Shown: in pieces, positions 41,769 to 50,459 of the stretch | Layout of the letters: every line of letters starts with the position of its first letter | Position numbering within the stretch: position 1 is the stretch's first letter | Assembly: GCA_047622145.1 (NCBI GenBank) | Contig: JBLHMO010000001.1 | Coordinates: forward strand, 1 to 64,000 | Length of the DNA stretch: 64,000 nt | Direction: 5' to 3' | DNA from: Litorivivens sp047622145 | GTDB lineage: Bacteria; Pseudomonadota; Gammaproteobacteria; Pseudomonadales; Spongiibacteraceae | Notes under the pieces: generated by a model | What the model was told of the DNA's origin: nothing | The model's database searches: none | Seen by the model: only the letters and a program-made list of their open reading frames with translations | Program-made: the position numbers and the translations under genes

Positions 41769-42761
41769 CTAAAGCGCAGCTAACAATTCGCGGTGTCTGG
41801 CCGCTGGCAAACGGGGGCCGTAGTTACTAACCACCTCGGCCGAGGCGCGGCTGGCAAGTCTGCCAGCGTCGGCAAAACTCAAACCCTTGCTGATACCGTA
41901 CAAAAAGGCACCGGCAAACATGTCGCCAGCGCCGTTGGTATCAACCGCTTTCACTGTGTTGGGTGCTATTTGAATCAGCTCGCTGCCGTCGAACACTAGC
42001 GCACCTTTAGCGCCCAGCGTGATAGCAAATGTCTTGGCGACACCCTTCAATGTTTCGACTGCGGCGTCGAGATGTTTGGTTTGTGCCCAGCCCAGAGCCT
42101 CGTCTTCGTTGCAGAACACCATATCCACACCGTCCCCCAGCATTTCCAGCAGGCCGTCACGGAAAAATTCAACCATGCCAGGGTCGGAGAAGCTGAGTGC
42201 TGTTTTCACACCCCTTTCTCTGGCGATGGCATGGGCCTCTATGGCGGCTGCACGGCCCGTGGGCGAGGTGACCAGATAACCTTCCATATACAGATACTCG
42301 GAATCGGACAGCGCTTCTTTATTCAGTTCAGTAGCCGATAGCGTTTCGCTGATGCCCAGATAGGTGTTCATGCTGCGCTCGGCGTCTGGTGTGATCATGA
42401 CCAGGCAGGTGCCGGTGATACCTTCGCTACTTTTTTGCAGGTAGTCGGCATCTACCCCGGCCTCCTTGAGATCATTCATATAGAATTCGCCCAGCGCGTC
42501 ATCGGCAACCTTGCAGGAGTAGAAGGTTTTGGCGCCGAAGTAGCTGGCAGCGATTATAGAGTTTGCCGCCGAGCCACCGCTGGCTTGTTTGGCGTGAACG
42601 AGATGCCCTTCGAGCGATGTTAATATGGCGGTTTGGCGTTCGCGGTCAACCAGAGTCATCAGCCCTTTGTCGATTCCCAGGAGAGTAAGATCTTCATCGG
42701 AGACTTCAATTTCAGTGTCGACCAAAGCAGCGCCAAGGCCATAAACGTGGTATTTGCTCAT
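41769..42761 (-). CDS. PfkB-family sugar/nucleoside kinase (probable adenosine kinase)
   Basis: The 330-aa kinase has both PfkB signatures: GGSAANSIIAASYFGAKT near residue 60 and AVDTNGAGDMFAGAFLYG near 290, with the catalytic Asp. The N-terminus (MSKYHVYGLGAALVDTEIEV) and spacing match proteins annotated as adenosine kinase in Pseudomonas-type genomes; ribokinase-like substrates remain possible. It diverges from mrcB and converges with the YajG-like gene. Confidence 0.8.
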   Translation of the reverse strand: MSKYHVYGLGAALVDTEIEVSDEDLTLLGIDKGLMTLVDRERQTAILTSLEGHLVHAKQASGGSAANSIIAASYFGAKTFYSCKVADDALGEFYMNDLKEAGVDADYLQKSSEGITGTCLVMITPDAERSMNTYLGISETLSATELNKEALSDSEYLYMEGYLVTSPTGRAAAIEAHAIARERGVKTALSFSDPGMVEFFRDGLLEMLGDGVDMVFCNEDEALGWAQTKHLDAAVETLKGVAKTFAITLGAKGALVFDGSELIQIAPNTVKAVDTNGAGDMFAGAFLYGISKGLSFADAGRLASRASAEVVSNYGPRLPAARHRELLAAL

Positions 42762-42847
42762 AAGGAATTCACAATTTCATTAGCAGAAACGTTACATTAT
42801 CCGGGTTGTTTAACGTTTTGCAAACGGTTACTTGTTAGAATGTCGCT

Positions 42848-45145
42848 ATGGTTGCAAAGAAAAAATCAACGGTAAAGCGTCGCCCCAGGCGTTACATCAC
42901 CCCGCAAGGCTTGCTTAAAACCGGCGCTATTTTGTCTGTTATCGGCTTTGCTTTTGTCATTTATTGTGATGCGCGTGTGCGCGCCACCTTTGACGGTATT
43001 CGCTGGCAACAACCCGCTAGAGTCTACGCGCGCCCCCTGATTTTAGCGCCCGGCGCGTCGATAACACCGGTAGACTTGCAGATTGAACTCGATTTGCTGG
43101 GTTACGAACGTGACCCAGGGTTGCGCTTTCCCGGTACCTATTACCGGCAGGCATCGGTAGTCGCCATTCACTATCGCGATTTTGCCTTTCCTGAGCAGAA
43201 GCGCAGCGCGGAAAAGGTGCTGGCACATTTTAATACTCGGGGCATCACTCGCGTAGAGTCTATGGACGGGGGCCAGCTCGAGGAAGTGATGCTCGAACCG
43301 ACGGTTATCGGTGGCATCTACCCCAGTTTGCGGGAAGACCGGCTGCTGATACGCCTAGACGAGACTCCGCGCATGCTGATCGAAGTCTTGCTGCAGGTTG
43401 AAGACCATCAATTCTACGAACACTTTGGTGTGTCGCCGCGCGGTATTGCTAGAGCGATGCTGGCAAATCTAAATGCAGGCAAAACCGTGCAGGGTGGCAG
43501 CACCCTTACGCAGCAACTTGTCAAAAACATGTTGCTGACACCTGAGCGCAGCTTGTGGCGAAAAGTGCAGGAAATGATTATGTCGGTTTTGCTGGAAATT
43601 CATTACAGCAAAGACGACATTCTCGAGGCCTACATCAATCAGGTTTACCTCGGGCAAGAGGGTTCGCGCGCAATACATGGCTTCGCCCTCGCGGCTAGGC
43701 ACTACTACAACAAACCGCTGGACGAGCTGAGCTTGGCGCAGACAGCGACGTTGGTCGGCCTCGTGAAAGGGCCGTCTTATTACGATCCCTGGCGTCACGA
43801 AGAGCGAGCGCAATCCCGGCGAAACCTAGTGCTTTCCGAATTGGCAGAGCGCGGTTGGCTGACCGCCGAGCAATTGGAGGTTTGGCAGGCGCAGCCCCTG
43901 GGCCTCGCAAAAAGCAGTGCGGTTGAGGGTGTTTATCCGGCTTATGTTGATTTAGTGCGGCGGCAATTGCGCCGTGACTATCGCAACAACGATTTACAGA
44001 ATCATGGGCTACGCGTGTTCACGCCATTCGACCCGGTAGTGCAGCGCCGTGCCGAGCAATCGCTAACACGTACGCTGAGCGGCTTTGGCAAGGCCTACGA
44101 GGATTTGCAGGCAGCAATGGTGGTAAGCGCAAGCGACAATGGTGACGTGTTGGCCGTTGTAGGTGGCAAACGGCCACGCTATGCGGGCTTTAATCGCGCG
44201 CTGGATGCCCTGCGCCCGGTCGGTTCGCTGATTAAACCAGCCATCTATCTAACCGCTCTGTCGCGGCCGCAGGAATACACCTTAGCCACTTTCATCGACG
44301 ACAGCCCGGTGGCGGTGCGCAACCCCGATGGGAGCCTCTGGCAGCCGCAAAATTTCGACAAGCAAGTGCATGGCCGGGTGATGCTGCATGAGGCCTTGGC
44401 TAAATCCTATAATTTGGCGGCAACGAAATTAGGCTTGGCTTTGGGCGTGGACAATGTTGCTTTGACTCTCAAGAAACTCGGCATCAACCGGCCGGTGCCC
44501 AAAGTGCCAGCTATGCTACTGGGCGCAGCCGAGCTGTCACCGCTTGAAGTAACCCATATGTATCAAACCATCGCTGCTGGCGGTCAGGTTAACGCCTTGC
44601 GTGCCATTTATGCGGTCACCGACAGTGCCGGCAAACTGCTGGCCCGCTACCCGCAGCAGCCCCGGCGAACACTGGATGCAGATGCTGTGCACTTGCTTCA
44701 ATACGCTCTGATGGAAGCTGTGCGCGAAGGAACCGGTCGGGCTGTTTACAAGGTATTGCCTCCGGATTTTCGGGTGGCGGGTAAAACCGGCACCAGCAAT
44801 GATTTCAGGGATTCGTGGTTTGCCGGTTTTTCCGGTGACTACGTGGCCACCGTATGGATGGGGCGAGATGACAATAAATCCATGGGCCTAACCGGTAGTA
44901 GTGGCGCGCTGAAGGCATGGCGCGCTTTTATGGCCGAGGCTAGCCGCGAGTCGATGCCCTTTCAGCCCGTTGAGGGCGTTAGTAATCGCTGGATAGACCC
45001 GGAGAATGGCTTGGGCAGCCATAGCTGGTGCGAGGGTGCGCGCCAAATGCCCTTTATTGGCGGCAGTTGGCCGACGCGGGAATCTTCCCGTTGCGCTCGC
45101 GGGCTGCCGCAAATATTTCAGTGGTTTCGTCATGTCTTCGACTAA
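42848..45145 (+). CDS. mrcB: Penicillin-binding protein 1B (bifunctional)
   Basis: PBP1b polymerises and cross-links peptidoglycan at the inner membrane. The 765-aa protein has a basic N-terminus (KKKSTVKRRPRRY), one membrane helix (LLKTGAILSVIGFAFVIYC), a UB2H-type domain (about residues 70-150) that in E. coli binds LpoB, a GT51 glycosyltransferase with the catalytic Glu185 in VEDHQFYEHFGVSP and GGSTLTQQLVKN, and a transpeptidase with Ser460 (VGSLIKPA), SYN and Lys646 (GKTGTSNDF). It is followed by a NUDIX gene that overlaps it by 14 bases. Confidence 0.96.
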   Translation: MVAKKKSTVKRRPRRYITPQGLLKTGAILSVIGFAFVIYCDARVRATFDGIRWQQPARVYARPLILAPGASITPVDLQIELDLLGYERDPGLRFPGTYYRQASVVAIHYRDFAFPEQKRSAEKVLAHFNTRGITRVESMDGGQLEEVMLEPTVIGGIYPSLREDRLLIRLDETPRMLIEVLLQVEDHQFYEHFGVSPRGIARAMLANLNAGKTVQGGSTLTQQLVKNMLLTPERSLWRKVQEMIMSVLLEIHYSKDDILEAYINQVYLGQEGSRAIHGFALAARHYYNKPLDELSLAQTATLVGLVKGPSYYDPWRHEERAQSRRNLVLSELAERGWLTAEQLEVWQAQPLGLAKSSAVEGVYPAYVDLVRRQLRRDYRNNDLQNHGLRVFTPFDPVVQRRAEQSLTRTLSGFGKAYEDLQAAMVVSASDNGDVLAVVGGKRPRYAGFNRALDALRPVGSLIKPAIYLTALSRPQEYTLATFIDDSPVAVRNPDGSLWQPQNFDKQVHGRVMLHEALAKSYNLAATKLGLALGVDNVALTLKKLGINRPVPKVPAMLLGAAELSPLEVTHMYQTIAAGGQVNALRAIYAVTDSAGKLLARYPQQPRRTLDADAVHLLQYALMEAVREGTGRAVYKVLPPDFRVAGKTGTSNDFRDSWFAGFSGDYVATVWMGRDDNKSMGLTGSSGALKAWRAFMAEASRESMPFQPVEGVSNRWIDPENGLGSHSWCEGARQMPFIGGSWPTRESSRCARGLPQIFQWFRHVFD

Positions 45146-45755
45146 ACAAAAGCAGGGTTCTGTTCGGGACTCGCCGCTGACACTTGCGGATATTCAGCAG
45201 GCTTTCGGACGGTTTCGTCCGCGCAAGCGCTGGTGGCGGCGTTGGGTGAAACGCTCGGCGGTGGCGCTGCTGGTTCGTGATGGCAAGGCGGGGCCGGAAG
45301 TCTTGATGATCAAGCGCGCTGACCGTGAAGGCGACCCCTGGTCTGGGCATATGGCCTTTCCTGGTGGTCGTATGGAAACCGATGATCAGCATAGCCGCGC
45401 GACCGCTGAGCGGGAAACGCGCGAGGAAATTGGGGTCGACCCAGAGCAGGTCGGGCATTGTATTGGGCGCTTGTCAGACATTCTCAGCCGGCCGCACAGT
45501 GGCCGTCGGCCCATGGTCATTACGCCCTATGTATATATCGTGCAGGTGATTCCGGAGCCAAAGCCTAACCACGAGGTGGCCGAGGTGATCTGGGTGCCGT
45601 TGCTGTATCTGGCAGATAAGGCGAATCGCGAACAGATGGTGTGGGAGCGCGGGCGCTTGAAATTGCATTTGCCCTGCTACCTGTACAAAGACAGAAGAAT
45701 TTGGGGTTTGTCGCTGGTGATGCTGGATGAACTAATCGGCCTCTTCGGGGCTTAG
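45132..45755 (+). CDS. NUDIX hydrolase, CoA pyrophosphatase (NudL-like)
   Basis: The 207-aa product begins at ATG 45132, inside the end of mrcB; a longer start within mrcB is unlikely. The Nudix core is GHMAFPGGRMETDDQ followed by ERETREEIGVD, giving the EExG metal site, and the FPGGRxE-D pattern is characteristic of NudL-type CoA diphosphatases. RSAVALLVRDG and PEVLMIKRADREGDP precede it. Overlap with mrcB indicates coupled translation. It converges with, and overlaps by 24 bases, the CxC protein gene. Confidence 0.88.
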   Translation: MSSTKQKQGSVRDSPLTLADIQQAFGRFRPRKRWWRRWVKRSAVALLVRDGKAGPEVLMIKRADREGDPWSGHMAFPGGRMETDDQHSRATAERETREEIGVDPEQVGHCIGRLSDILSRPHSGRRPMVITPYVYIVQVIPEPKPNHEVAEVIWVPLLYLADKANREQMVWERGRLKLHLPCYLYKDRRIWGLSLVMLDELIGLFGA

Positions 45756-46430
45756 GTCTTCTTCCTCCATTGAGTTGTCGAGACGTTCACGCAGGACCTC
45801 GTTTCGTTGCTGCTGCATTAGAAAAATCTTGGTATCCGTAAGCAATTCTTTTCTTTCTGGTGAGGGTTTGGCCGCTTCGGTGAGTACGGCTTTATCGGCG
45901 CTGCCATTGAGAAATTTTCGAATAAGTTGCAGGCTTACGGCCGATTTTTTCTTATCGATGTAGAGCCAGCGTTTGTCGTCGTCGACGTTGCCACTCAAGT
46001 AGGCATTGCGATGCTCCAGCCAATAGACGCCACAGCGCATAAGACTGAAATCGCCCACTCTGCCATAGCTGATATTCGGTGTGTTTGGGTTGAAACCATC
46101 ATCGGGAATGTCGGTGATAGGGTTCAGTACCAGCAACCATTCGCTACCGTTGGCAAAACCGTCGAGCTTGGCGCGGCACAGCGAGCCCGTGTCGCCCCAA
46201 ATCCGGATGTCGTTGCGATAGAGCGTGCCCTGCAACACCTCGTCGACCTGTAAATCCATAGAGTTGCCCTTATGCGACCTTACCTTACCAAGCACAATGG
46301 TGGCGCCGGTTTTGTCGACTTCAGCAAAGTTGCCCTGCCAGACACAGCTACAGGCGAGTACCTGCCCAGTGTGGCCCAGCAGGGCCAGCAGACATAAAAT
46401 CAGGACATAGTGTAGTCTGGCAATAGGCAT
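45732..46430 (-). CDS. Secreted CSC-motif protein of unknown function
   Basis: I do not recognise this 232-aa gene beyond its layout. A signal peptide (HYVLILCLLALLGHTGQVLA) is followed directly by CSCVWQGNF. The cleaved form would begin Cys-Ser-Cys, as in TIMP/netrin-like proteins where the first Cys chelates metal; V-L-A-C could alternatively be a lipobox. The middle (ATIVLGKVRSHKGNSMDLQV, DEVLQGTLYRNDIRIWGD) has the beta-barrel character of an OB fold, with more Cys at SLCRAKLDGF and MRCGVYWLEH. The C-terminal 80 residues are Glu/Lys-rich helices ending in acid residues. It overlaps the NUDIX gene tail by 24 bases and has no operon partner. Confidence 0.6.
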   Translation of the reverse strand: MPIARLHYVLILCLLALLGHTGQVLACSCVWQGNFAEVDKTGATIVLGKVRSHKGNSMDLQVDEVLQGTLYRNDIRIWGDTGSLCRAKLDGFANGSEWLLVLNPITDIPDDGFNPNTPNISYGRVGDFSLMRCGVYWLEHRNAYLSGNVDDDKRWLYIDKKKSAVSLQLIRKFLNGSADKAVLTEAAKPSPERKELLTDTKIFLMQQQRNEVLRERLDNSMEEEDLSPEEAD

Positions 46431-46496
46431 AAGGTCTTATCCGCAGGTGCGCTGGGAAGCCTACTGAAAGGAGCAGATTAGCTCAAGTGTGCGCCC

Positions 46497-46673
46497 CTAA
46501 ATTTTCGTCGAAATCTCGGCCAGTGTGGCGCGCTCAGTGTGCATTTCTGCGATTTCCGCCCTTGGCAGTATAAAGCTGCCAGTCAATGGCCTTCGGGGCC
46601 CTGCCAATTGGCCACTCCGGGATCGCTATGGGCCACCACCAGAGTAAAGCTGCCATCAGTGCCGAGTTGTAGC
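46497..46673 (-). pseudogene. Remnant of a DUF1214-like protein
   Basis: In the 386-bp stretch between the CSC protein and the outer-membrane protein, the minus strand encodes LGTDGSFTLVVAHSDPGVAN and W in one frame, then after a stop and frame shift SFILPRAEIAEMHTERATLA and EI, ending at 46497. The first piece matches the closing GSFT-(x)-ADPGVxNWLDTxGH pattern of DUF1214 proteins; the rest of the gene is gone. The remaining bases (46431-46496, 46674-46768) hold nothing I can name. Confidence 0.45.
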
Positions 46674-46768
46674 TAACGTGTGTTGAGTGACGCTTGCCGA
46701 TAGCGGTCAACAAAACTTTGCAGGTGGCGATGCCACAGCAACTAAATCGTCGGAAGTATTGCAGGCAC

Positions 46769-46799
46769 AAAAAACCCGGCTTCACGCCGGGATTTTTGT
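46769..46799 (-). terminator. Intrinsic terminator of the outer-membrane protein gene
   Basis: CCCGGC-GTGAA-GCCGGG on the minus strand is followed by TTTTTTG; the plus strand likewise has ATTTTTG after the stem, so it could work both ways. It lies 17-48 bases beyond the stop at 46817. Confidence 0.92.
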
Positions 46800-46816
46800 G
46801 CTGCTGCTGGTACTTA

Positions 46817-47581
46817 CTACAGATCAACCACGACACCGAAGAACATGCCGCTAACGGCAATATTGAATGCCTCGTCGTCGTCGCCTTCAAGGTCCATTGA
46901 GAAATCGCGAACGCCAAGCTCAAGGCCGACGATGCCAAAAATTTCGTAGCCGATATTTACTTTGGCGTCGATAATGGAGTTGCCGCTCACACTGATGCCA
47001 TGCATCTCGGCACCGGCATACAGGCCTGAGAGCAAGGGGATGTCAACGCGTGCATTTACGTACAACAAGGGCAAGGTTCCCTTGATATCGCTGCTTGCGG
47101 TTACCGGATTGTAGTTTTGATCGAAGCCGGAAATTTTTGCTTCGCCGTCGAATTTGCGCGCCGTCAGGCCGACATCTAGTGAGACAATATTATCCAGAAT
47201 TTCGTAGTAAAGGGTGGCATCGACATGGCTCAGGTCGATTTCAGACCTTATCTGTGTGCTAGCTATATAGGTATTACCTTCGTACTTGAAGTTGCGAGAC
47301 AGTGTGCCAGTCTCGTCGAGGTCTATTCCGGTACTGCCAAGGCGTATATTTGGCAGTATGGGGATGGGGTGCTCCAGCGCGATAAAGAAGCTGTTTGCCC
47401 GAGCGTCGTCATAATTCAAATCGTCTTCGAGGTCGATTTTGTCGCTGCCGGTTTGATCCGAGCGCAGATCACCCGACCAGTCCTGATTCCAGCTGTAAGC
47501 CCCCGCCGTTACACCAATAACGTCAGCAGATGCGGAAAAGGGAAGCAGCAGTGCTAAAGCACCCAGTAGTTTCTTGTTCAT
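46817..47581 (-). CDS. Outer-membrane beta-barrel protein (TIGR04219-like)
   Basis: The 254-aa precursor begins at ATG 47581 (GAGGTG nine bases upstream) with a signal peptide (MNKKLLGALALLLPFSASA). The mature part is made of alternating beta strands: ADVIGVTAGAYSWNQDWSGD, LRSDQTGSDKIDLEDDLNYD, VDATLYYEILDNIVSLDVGL and a C-terminal VSGMFFGVVVDL that ends in a hydrophobic residue, typical of OMPs. It resembles a family of integral outer-membrane proteins found in marine gammaproteobacteria (TIGR04219), by eye only. A strong terminator follows; it is monocistronic and 51 bases from hemB. Confidence 0.75.
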   Translation of the reverse strand: MNKKLLGALALLLPFSASADVIGVTAGAYSWNQDWSGDLRSDQTGSDKIDLEDDLNYDDARANSFFIALEHPIPILPNIRLGSTGIDLDETGTLSRNFKYEGNTYIASTQIRSEIDLSHVDATLYYEILDNIVSLDVGLTARKFDGEAKISGFDQNYNPVTASSDIKGTLPLLYVNARVDIPLLSGLYAGAEMHGISVSGNSIIDAKVNIGYEIFGIVGLELGVRDFSMDLEGDDDEAFNIAVSGMFFGVVVDL

Positions 47582-47632
47582 GTTATGCACCTCGTGCAAG
47601 TAGAGTTATGGGCGGAGTGTATGCAAAAACGC

Positions 47633-48661
47633 TTACATTTCATAGCCGGGGGCACTATTTAAAAGTTGTGCAGCCTCTTTGGCAAAATAGCTCAGAATAC
47701 CGTCGGCGCCGGCCCGTTTGATACACAGCAGTGATTCCATAATGACGGACTCTTTCTCCAGCCAGCCATTGGCGAAGGCGGCGCAGTGCATCGCGTACTC
47801 GCCGCTCACCTGATACACATAGGTGGGCGCCGCGAGCTCGTCTTTGATTCTGCGAACAATATCGAGATAGGGCATGCCGGGTTTGACCATAATCATGTCG
47901 GCGCCTTCGGCCAAGTCGAGCGCGCATTCGTGCAGGGCTTCGTCGCTGTTGGCCGGGTCCATCTGGTAGCTGTCTTTGTTGCCGCCGCCGAGATTGCCAG
48001 CCGAACCCACCGCATCGCGAAAAGGCCCGTAGTAGCTTGAGGCGTATTTGGCCGAGTAGGCGAGAATACGGGTGTTGATGTGGCCGCTGGCTTCCAGTGC
48101 TTGCCGAATATCGCCGATGCGACCGTCCATCATATCGGATGGCGCCACCACATCGGCACCGGCAGTTGCATGAGATAGAGCCTGCTTGACCAAGGTGTCG
48201 ACGGTGCGATCATTCAGCACATAGCCTTTGTCGTTAATAATGCCGTCTTGGCCGTGGGTCGTGTAGGGGTCGAGCGCGACATCGGTAATAATGCCCAAGT
48301 CCGGATATTTATCCTTTATCGCGCTGACGCAGCGTTGCACCAGGCCGTTGCTGTTAAAGGATTCCTCGGCGAATTCAGATTTGCCTGAGGCGTCCACAAC
48401 CGGAAACAGGGCGATGGCCGGAATGCCTAAAGTGATTAATTCCTTGGCTTCTTTTAACAGCAGATCAATGCTCAATCGCTCAATGCCGGGCATGGAGGCT
48501 ATGGCTTCACGCTGATCTTTGCCTTCGAGCACGAACATGGGGTAAATCAAATCATCGGTGCTCAGCCGATTTTCGCGCATGAGGCGGCGCGAAAATTCGT
48601 CCGCGCGCATACGGCGCATGCGGGTGGAGGGAAAGGCACCGCGTGTCAGTGATTTGCTCAT
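47633..48661 (-). CDS. hemB: Porphobilinogen synthase (delta-aminolevulinate dehydratase)
   Basis: HemB condenses two 5-aminolevulinates to porphobilinogen. The 342-aa TIM barrel starts with a typical TRGAFPSTRMRRMRADEFSR and includes YPMFVLEGKD, ITDVALDPYTTHGQDG, ADVVAPSDMMDGRIG and the Schiff-base Lys in MIMVKPGMPYLDIV; the second Lys is near YSAKYASSYYGPFRDA. A zinc cysteine cluster (CxCxC) is not seen in the active-site region, suggesting the magnesium-type enzyme found in Pseudomonas. It follows hemL by 21 bp. Confidence 0.97.
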   Translation of the reverse strand: MSKSLTRGAFPSTRMRRMRADEFSRRLMRENRLSTDDLIYPMFVLEGKDQREAIASMPGIERLSIDLLLKEAKELITLGIPAIALFPVVDASGKSEFAEESFNSNGLVQRCVSAIKDKYPDLGIITDVALDPYTTHGQDGIINDKGYVLNDRTVDTLVKQALSHATAGADVVAPSDMMDGRIGDIRQALEASGHINTRILAYSAKYASSYYGPFRDAVGSAGNLGGGNKDSYQMDPANSDEALHECALDLAEGADMIMVKPGMPYLDIVRRIKDELAAPTYVYQVSGEYAMHCAAFANGWLEKESVIMESLLCIKRAGADGILSYFAKEAAQLLNSAPGYEM

Positions 48662-48682
48662 AGCATTACTCCAATACTCGCC

Positions 48683-49978
48683 TTACAGCGTTTTAAAGAC
48701 TTTTTCGGCGGCAGCCAAGGTCTGATTGATGTCGGCGTCGGTGTGCGCCGTCGACAGAAAGCCGGCTTCGTAACTGGCCGGTGCTAGATAGACGCCTTCG
48801 TTCAACATGCCGTGGAAAAAGAGATTAAAGCGCTGTGTGTCGCAAGCCATTACCTGCCGGTAGTTGGTGATGTGTTTTTCTTCGGTAAAAAACACACCAA
48901 ACATTGTGCCGACATGGTTGCTGGTCATTGCTACACCGGCGGCGTATGCGCGTTCACGCAAGCCATTCACTAATTGTTCGGTGCGGGCAAACAGCGGCTC
49001 GTAAAAGCCGGGTGCCTGCACCGCGGTTAACATGCTGAGTCCTGCGGCCATGGCTAGGGGATTACCCGATAGCGTACCCGCCTGATAGATGGGGCCGGCG
49101 GGTGCGAGTTGCTGCATGAGTTCTTCGCGGCCGCCAAAAGCCGCGACCGGCATGCCGCCCCCCATCACTTTACCTAGCGTAGTGATGTCGGCCTGCACGC
49201 CGTAATAACCCTGAGCGCCGGCGCTACCCAAGCGAAAGCCGGTCATCACTTCATCGATAATCAATAGCGCGCCGCTTTCGTCGCAAACCTCGCGCAGACA
49301 TTCGAGAAAGCCGGGAATGGGTGGTACGCAATTCATATTGCCCGCAACGGGTTCAACGATCACACAGGCGATTTGATCGCCAAGTTTTGTAAAAGTCTCT
49401 TTGACACCGTCGATATCGTTGTAGGTAAGCGTCAATGTGTGATCGGCCAGCGCTTTGGGAACGCCCGGTGAGCTGGGAACACCAAAGGTCAGCGCACCTG
49501 AGCCGGCCTTGATAAGCAGCGAATCAGAGTGGCCGTGATAGCAGCCCTCGAATTTAACAATGGTGTCACGGCCGGTGGCACCGCGGGCTAGCCGAATGGC
49601 GCTCATGGTGGCTTCGGTGCCGGAATTGACCATGCGCACCTGATCCATAGTAGGAACCAGCTTACAGATCATTTCCGCCAGTTCGGTTTCCAGCGTAGTG
49701 GGGGCGCCAAAACTTAGGCCTTTGTCTAATTGTGTGCGAACCGCCGCCAGTACGTCGGCATTGGCGTGGCCGAGTAACATCGGGCCCCAGGACAGCACAT
49801 AGTCGATATAGCGTTTGCCGTCGACGTCAAACAAATACGCGCCTTTTGCGTGATCGATAAATACGGGCGTGCCGCCAACCGCTTTGAAGGCGCGCACCGG
49901 CGAATTTACGCCCCCGGGAATTCGCTTTTTGGCGGCTTCGAATAGCGCTTCTGACTTACTCGTTTCTGAACCTTGCAT
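48683..49978 (-). CDS. hemL: Glutamate-1-semialdehyde 2,1-aminomutase
   Basis: HemL makes 5-aminolevulinate, the HemB substrate, with PLP. The 431-aa protein carries SRAIRLARGATGRDTIVKF-like MSAIRLARGATGRDTI, NSGTEATM, LIIDEVMTGFRLG with the PLP Asp, and the Schiff-base Lys in LGKVMGGGMPVAAFGG. Its N-terminus (FEAAKKRIPGGVNSPVRAFK) is typical. The succession hemL-hemB on the minus strand, with hemJ just upstream, places three consecutive heme genes in one block. Confidence 0.97.
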   Translation of the reverse strand: MQGSETSKSEALFEAAKKRIPGGVNSPVRAFKAVGGTPVFIDHAKGAYLFDVDGKRYIDYVLSWGPMLLGHANADVLAAVRTQLDKGLSFGAPTTLETELAEMICKLVPTMDQVRMVNSGTEATMSAIRLARGATGRDTIVKFEGCYHGHSDSLLIKAGSGALTFGVPSSPGVPKALADHTLTLTYNDIDGVKETFTKLGDQIACVIVEPVAGNMNCVPPIPGFLECLREVCDESGALLIIDEVMTGFRLGSAGAQGYYGVQADITTLGKVMGGGMPVAAFGGREELMQQLAPAGPIYQAGTLSGNPLAMAAGLSMLTAVQAPGFYEPLFARTEQLVNGLRERAYAAGVAMTSNHVGTMFGVFFTEEKHITNYRQVMACDTQRFNLFFHGMLNEGVYLAPASYEAGFLSTAHTDADINQTLAAAEKVFKTL

Positions 49979-50028
49979 ACAGCACTCGCTTATTGGTATG
50001 GCGGCATTATCGCCTATTGACGCGTTTT

Positions 50029-50454
50029 TTACAGGGGGCGAACGACCACGAGAATGATAGCGCCGAACAAGATCAGCACCGGCGCCTCGTTGAGCCAGCG
50101 ATAAAAAACGTGGGAGCGGATATTATCGTCTGCCTCAAAACGCTTTACCAGAATGCCGCAGTAGACATGATAGGCAATGAGTGCGCAGACGAGCAGCAGT
50201 TTAAGCTGCATCCAGTGTTGGTCCAGATAAAACTGCCAGTTTTGGAGTAGCAGTATCGCGCCGAAGGCGACGGTTAAAAGCGCGAATGGCGTCATAAAGC
50301 GATACAGTTTTCGCTCCATGGTTTTCAGGTGGTCGCGAGAGGCTTGCTCTGTGGCCGTGGCGTGATAGACGAACAGCCGCGGTAGATAAAAAATACCGGC
50401 GAACCAGCAAACCATGGCGATGATATGAAACGCCTTTATCCACAGCATAAGCAA
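50029..50454 (-). CDS. hemJ: Protoporphyrinogen IX oxidase, HemJ type
   Basis: HemJ oxidises protoporphyrinogen IX in the inner membrane in organisms without HemG/HemY. The 141-aa protein has four membrane helices: WIKAFHIIAMVCWFAGIFYL (with the conserved His), LTVAFGAILLLQNW, KLLLVCALIAYHVYCGILV (His) and PVLILFGAIILVVV. Sequence and length fit the UPF0093/HemJ family. It lies 5 bp after the CLC gene and 50 bp before hemL, so it is likely in the same transcript as hemL-hemB. Confidence 0.93.
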   Translation of the reverse strand: MLMLWIKAFHIIAMVCWFAGIFYLPRLFVYHATATEQASRDHLKTMERKLYRFMTPFALLTVAFGAILLLQNWQFYLDQHWMQLKLLLVCALIAYHVYCGILVKRFEADDNIRSHVFYRWLNEAPVLILFGAIILVVVRPL

Positions 50455-50459
50455 TTTTC

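Noticed and set aside
46534..46938. Minus ORF of 134 codons between the outer-membrane protein and the CSC protein
   Set aside because: Mostly antisense or out of frame; the real signal in this stretch is the short DUF1214-like remnant in other frames.
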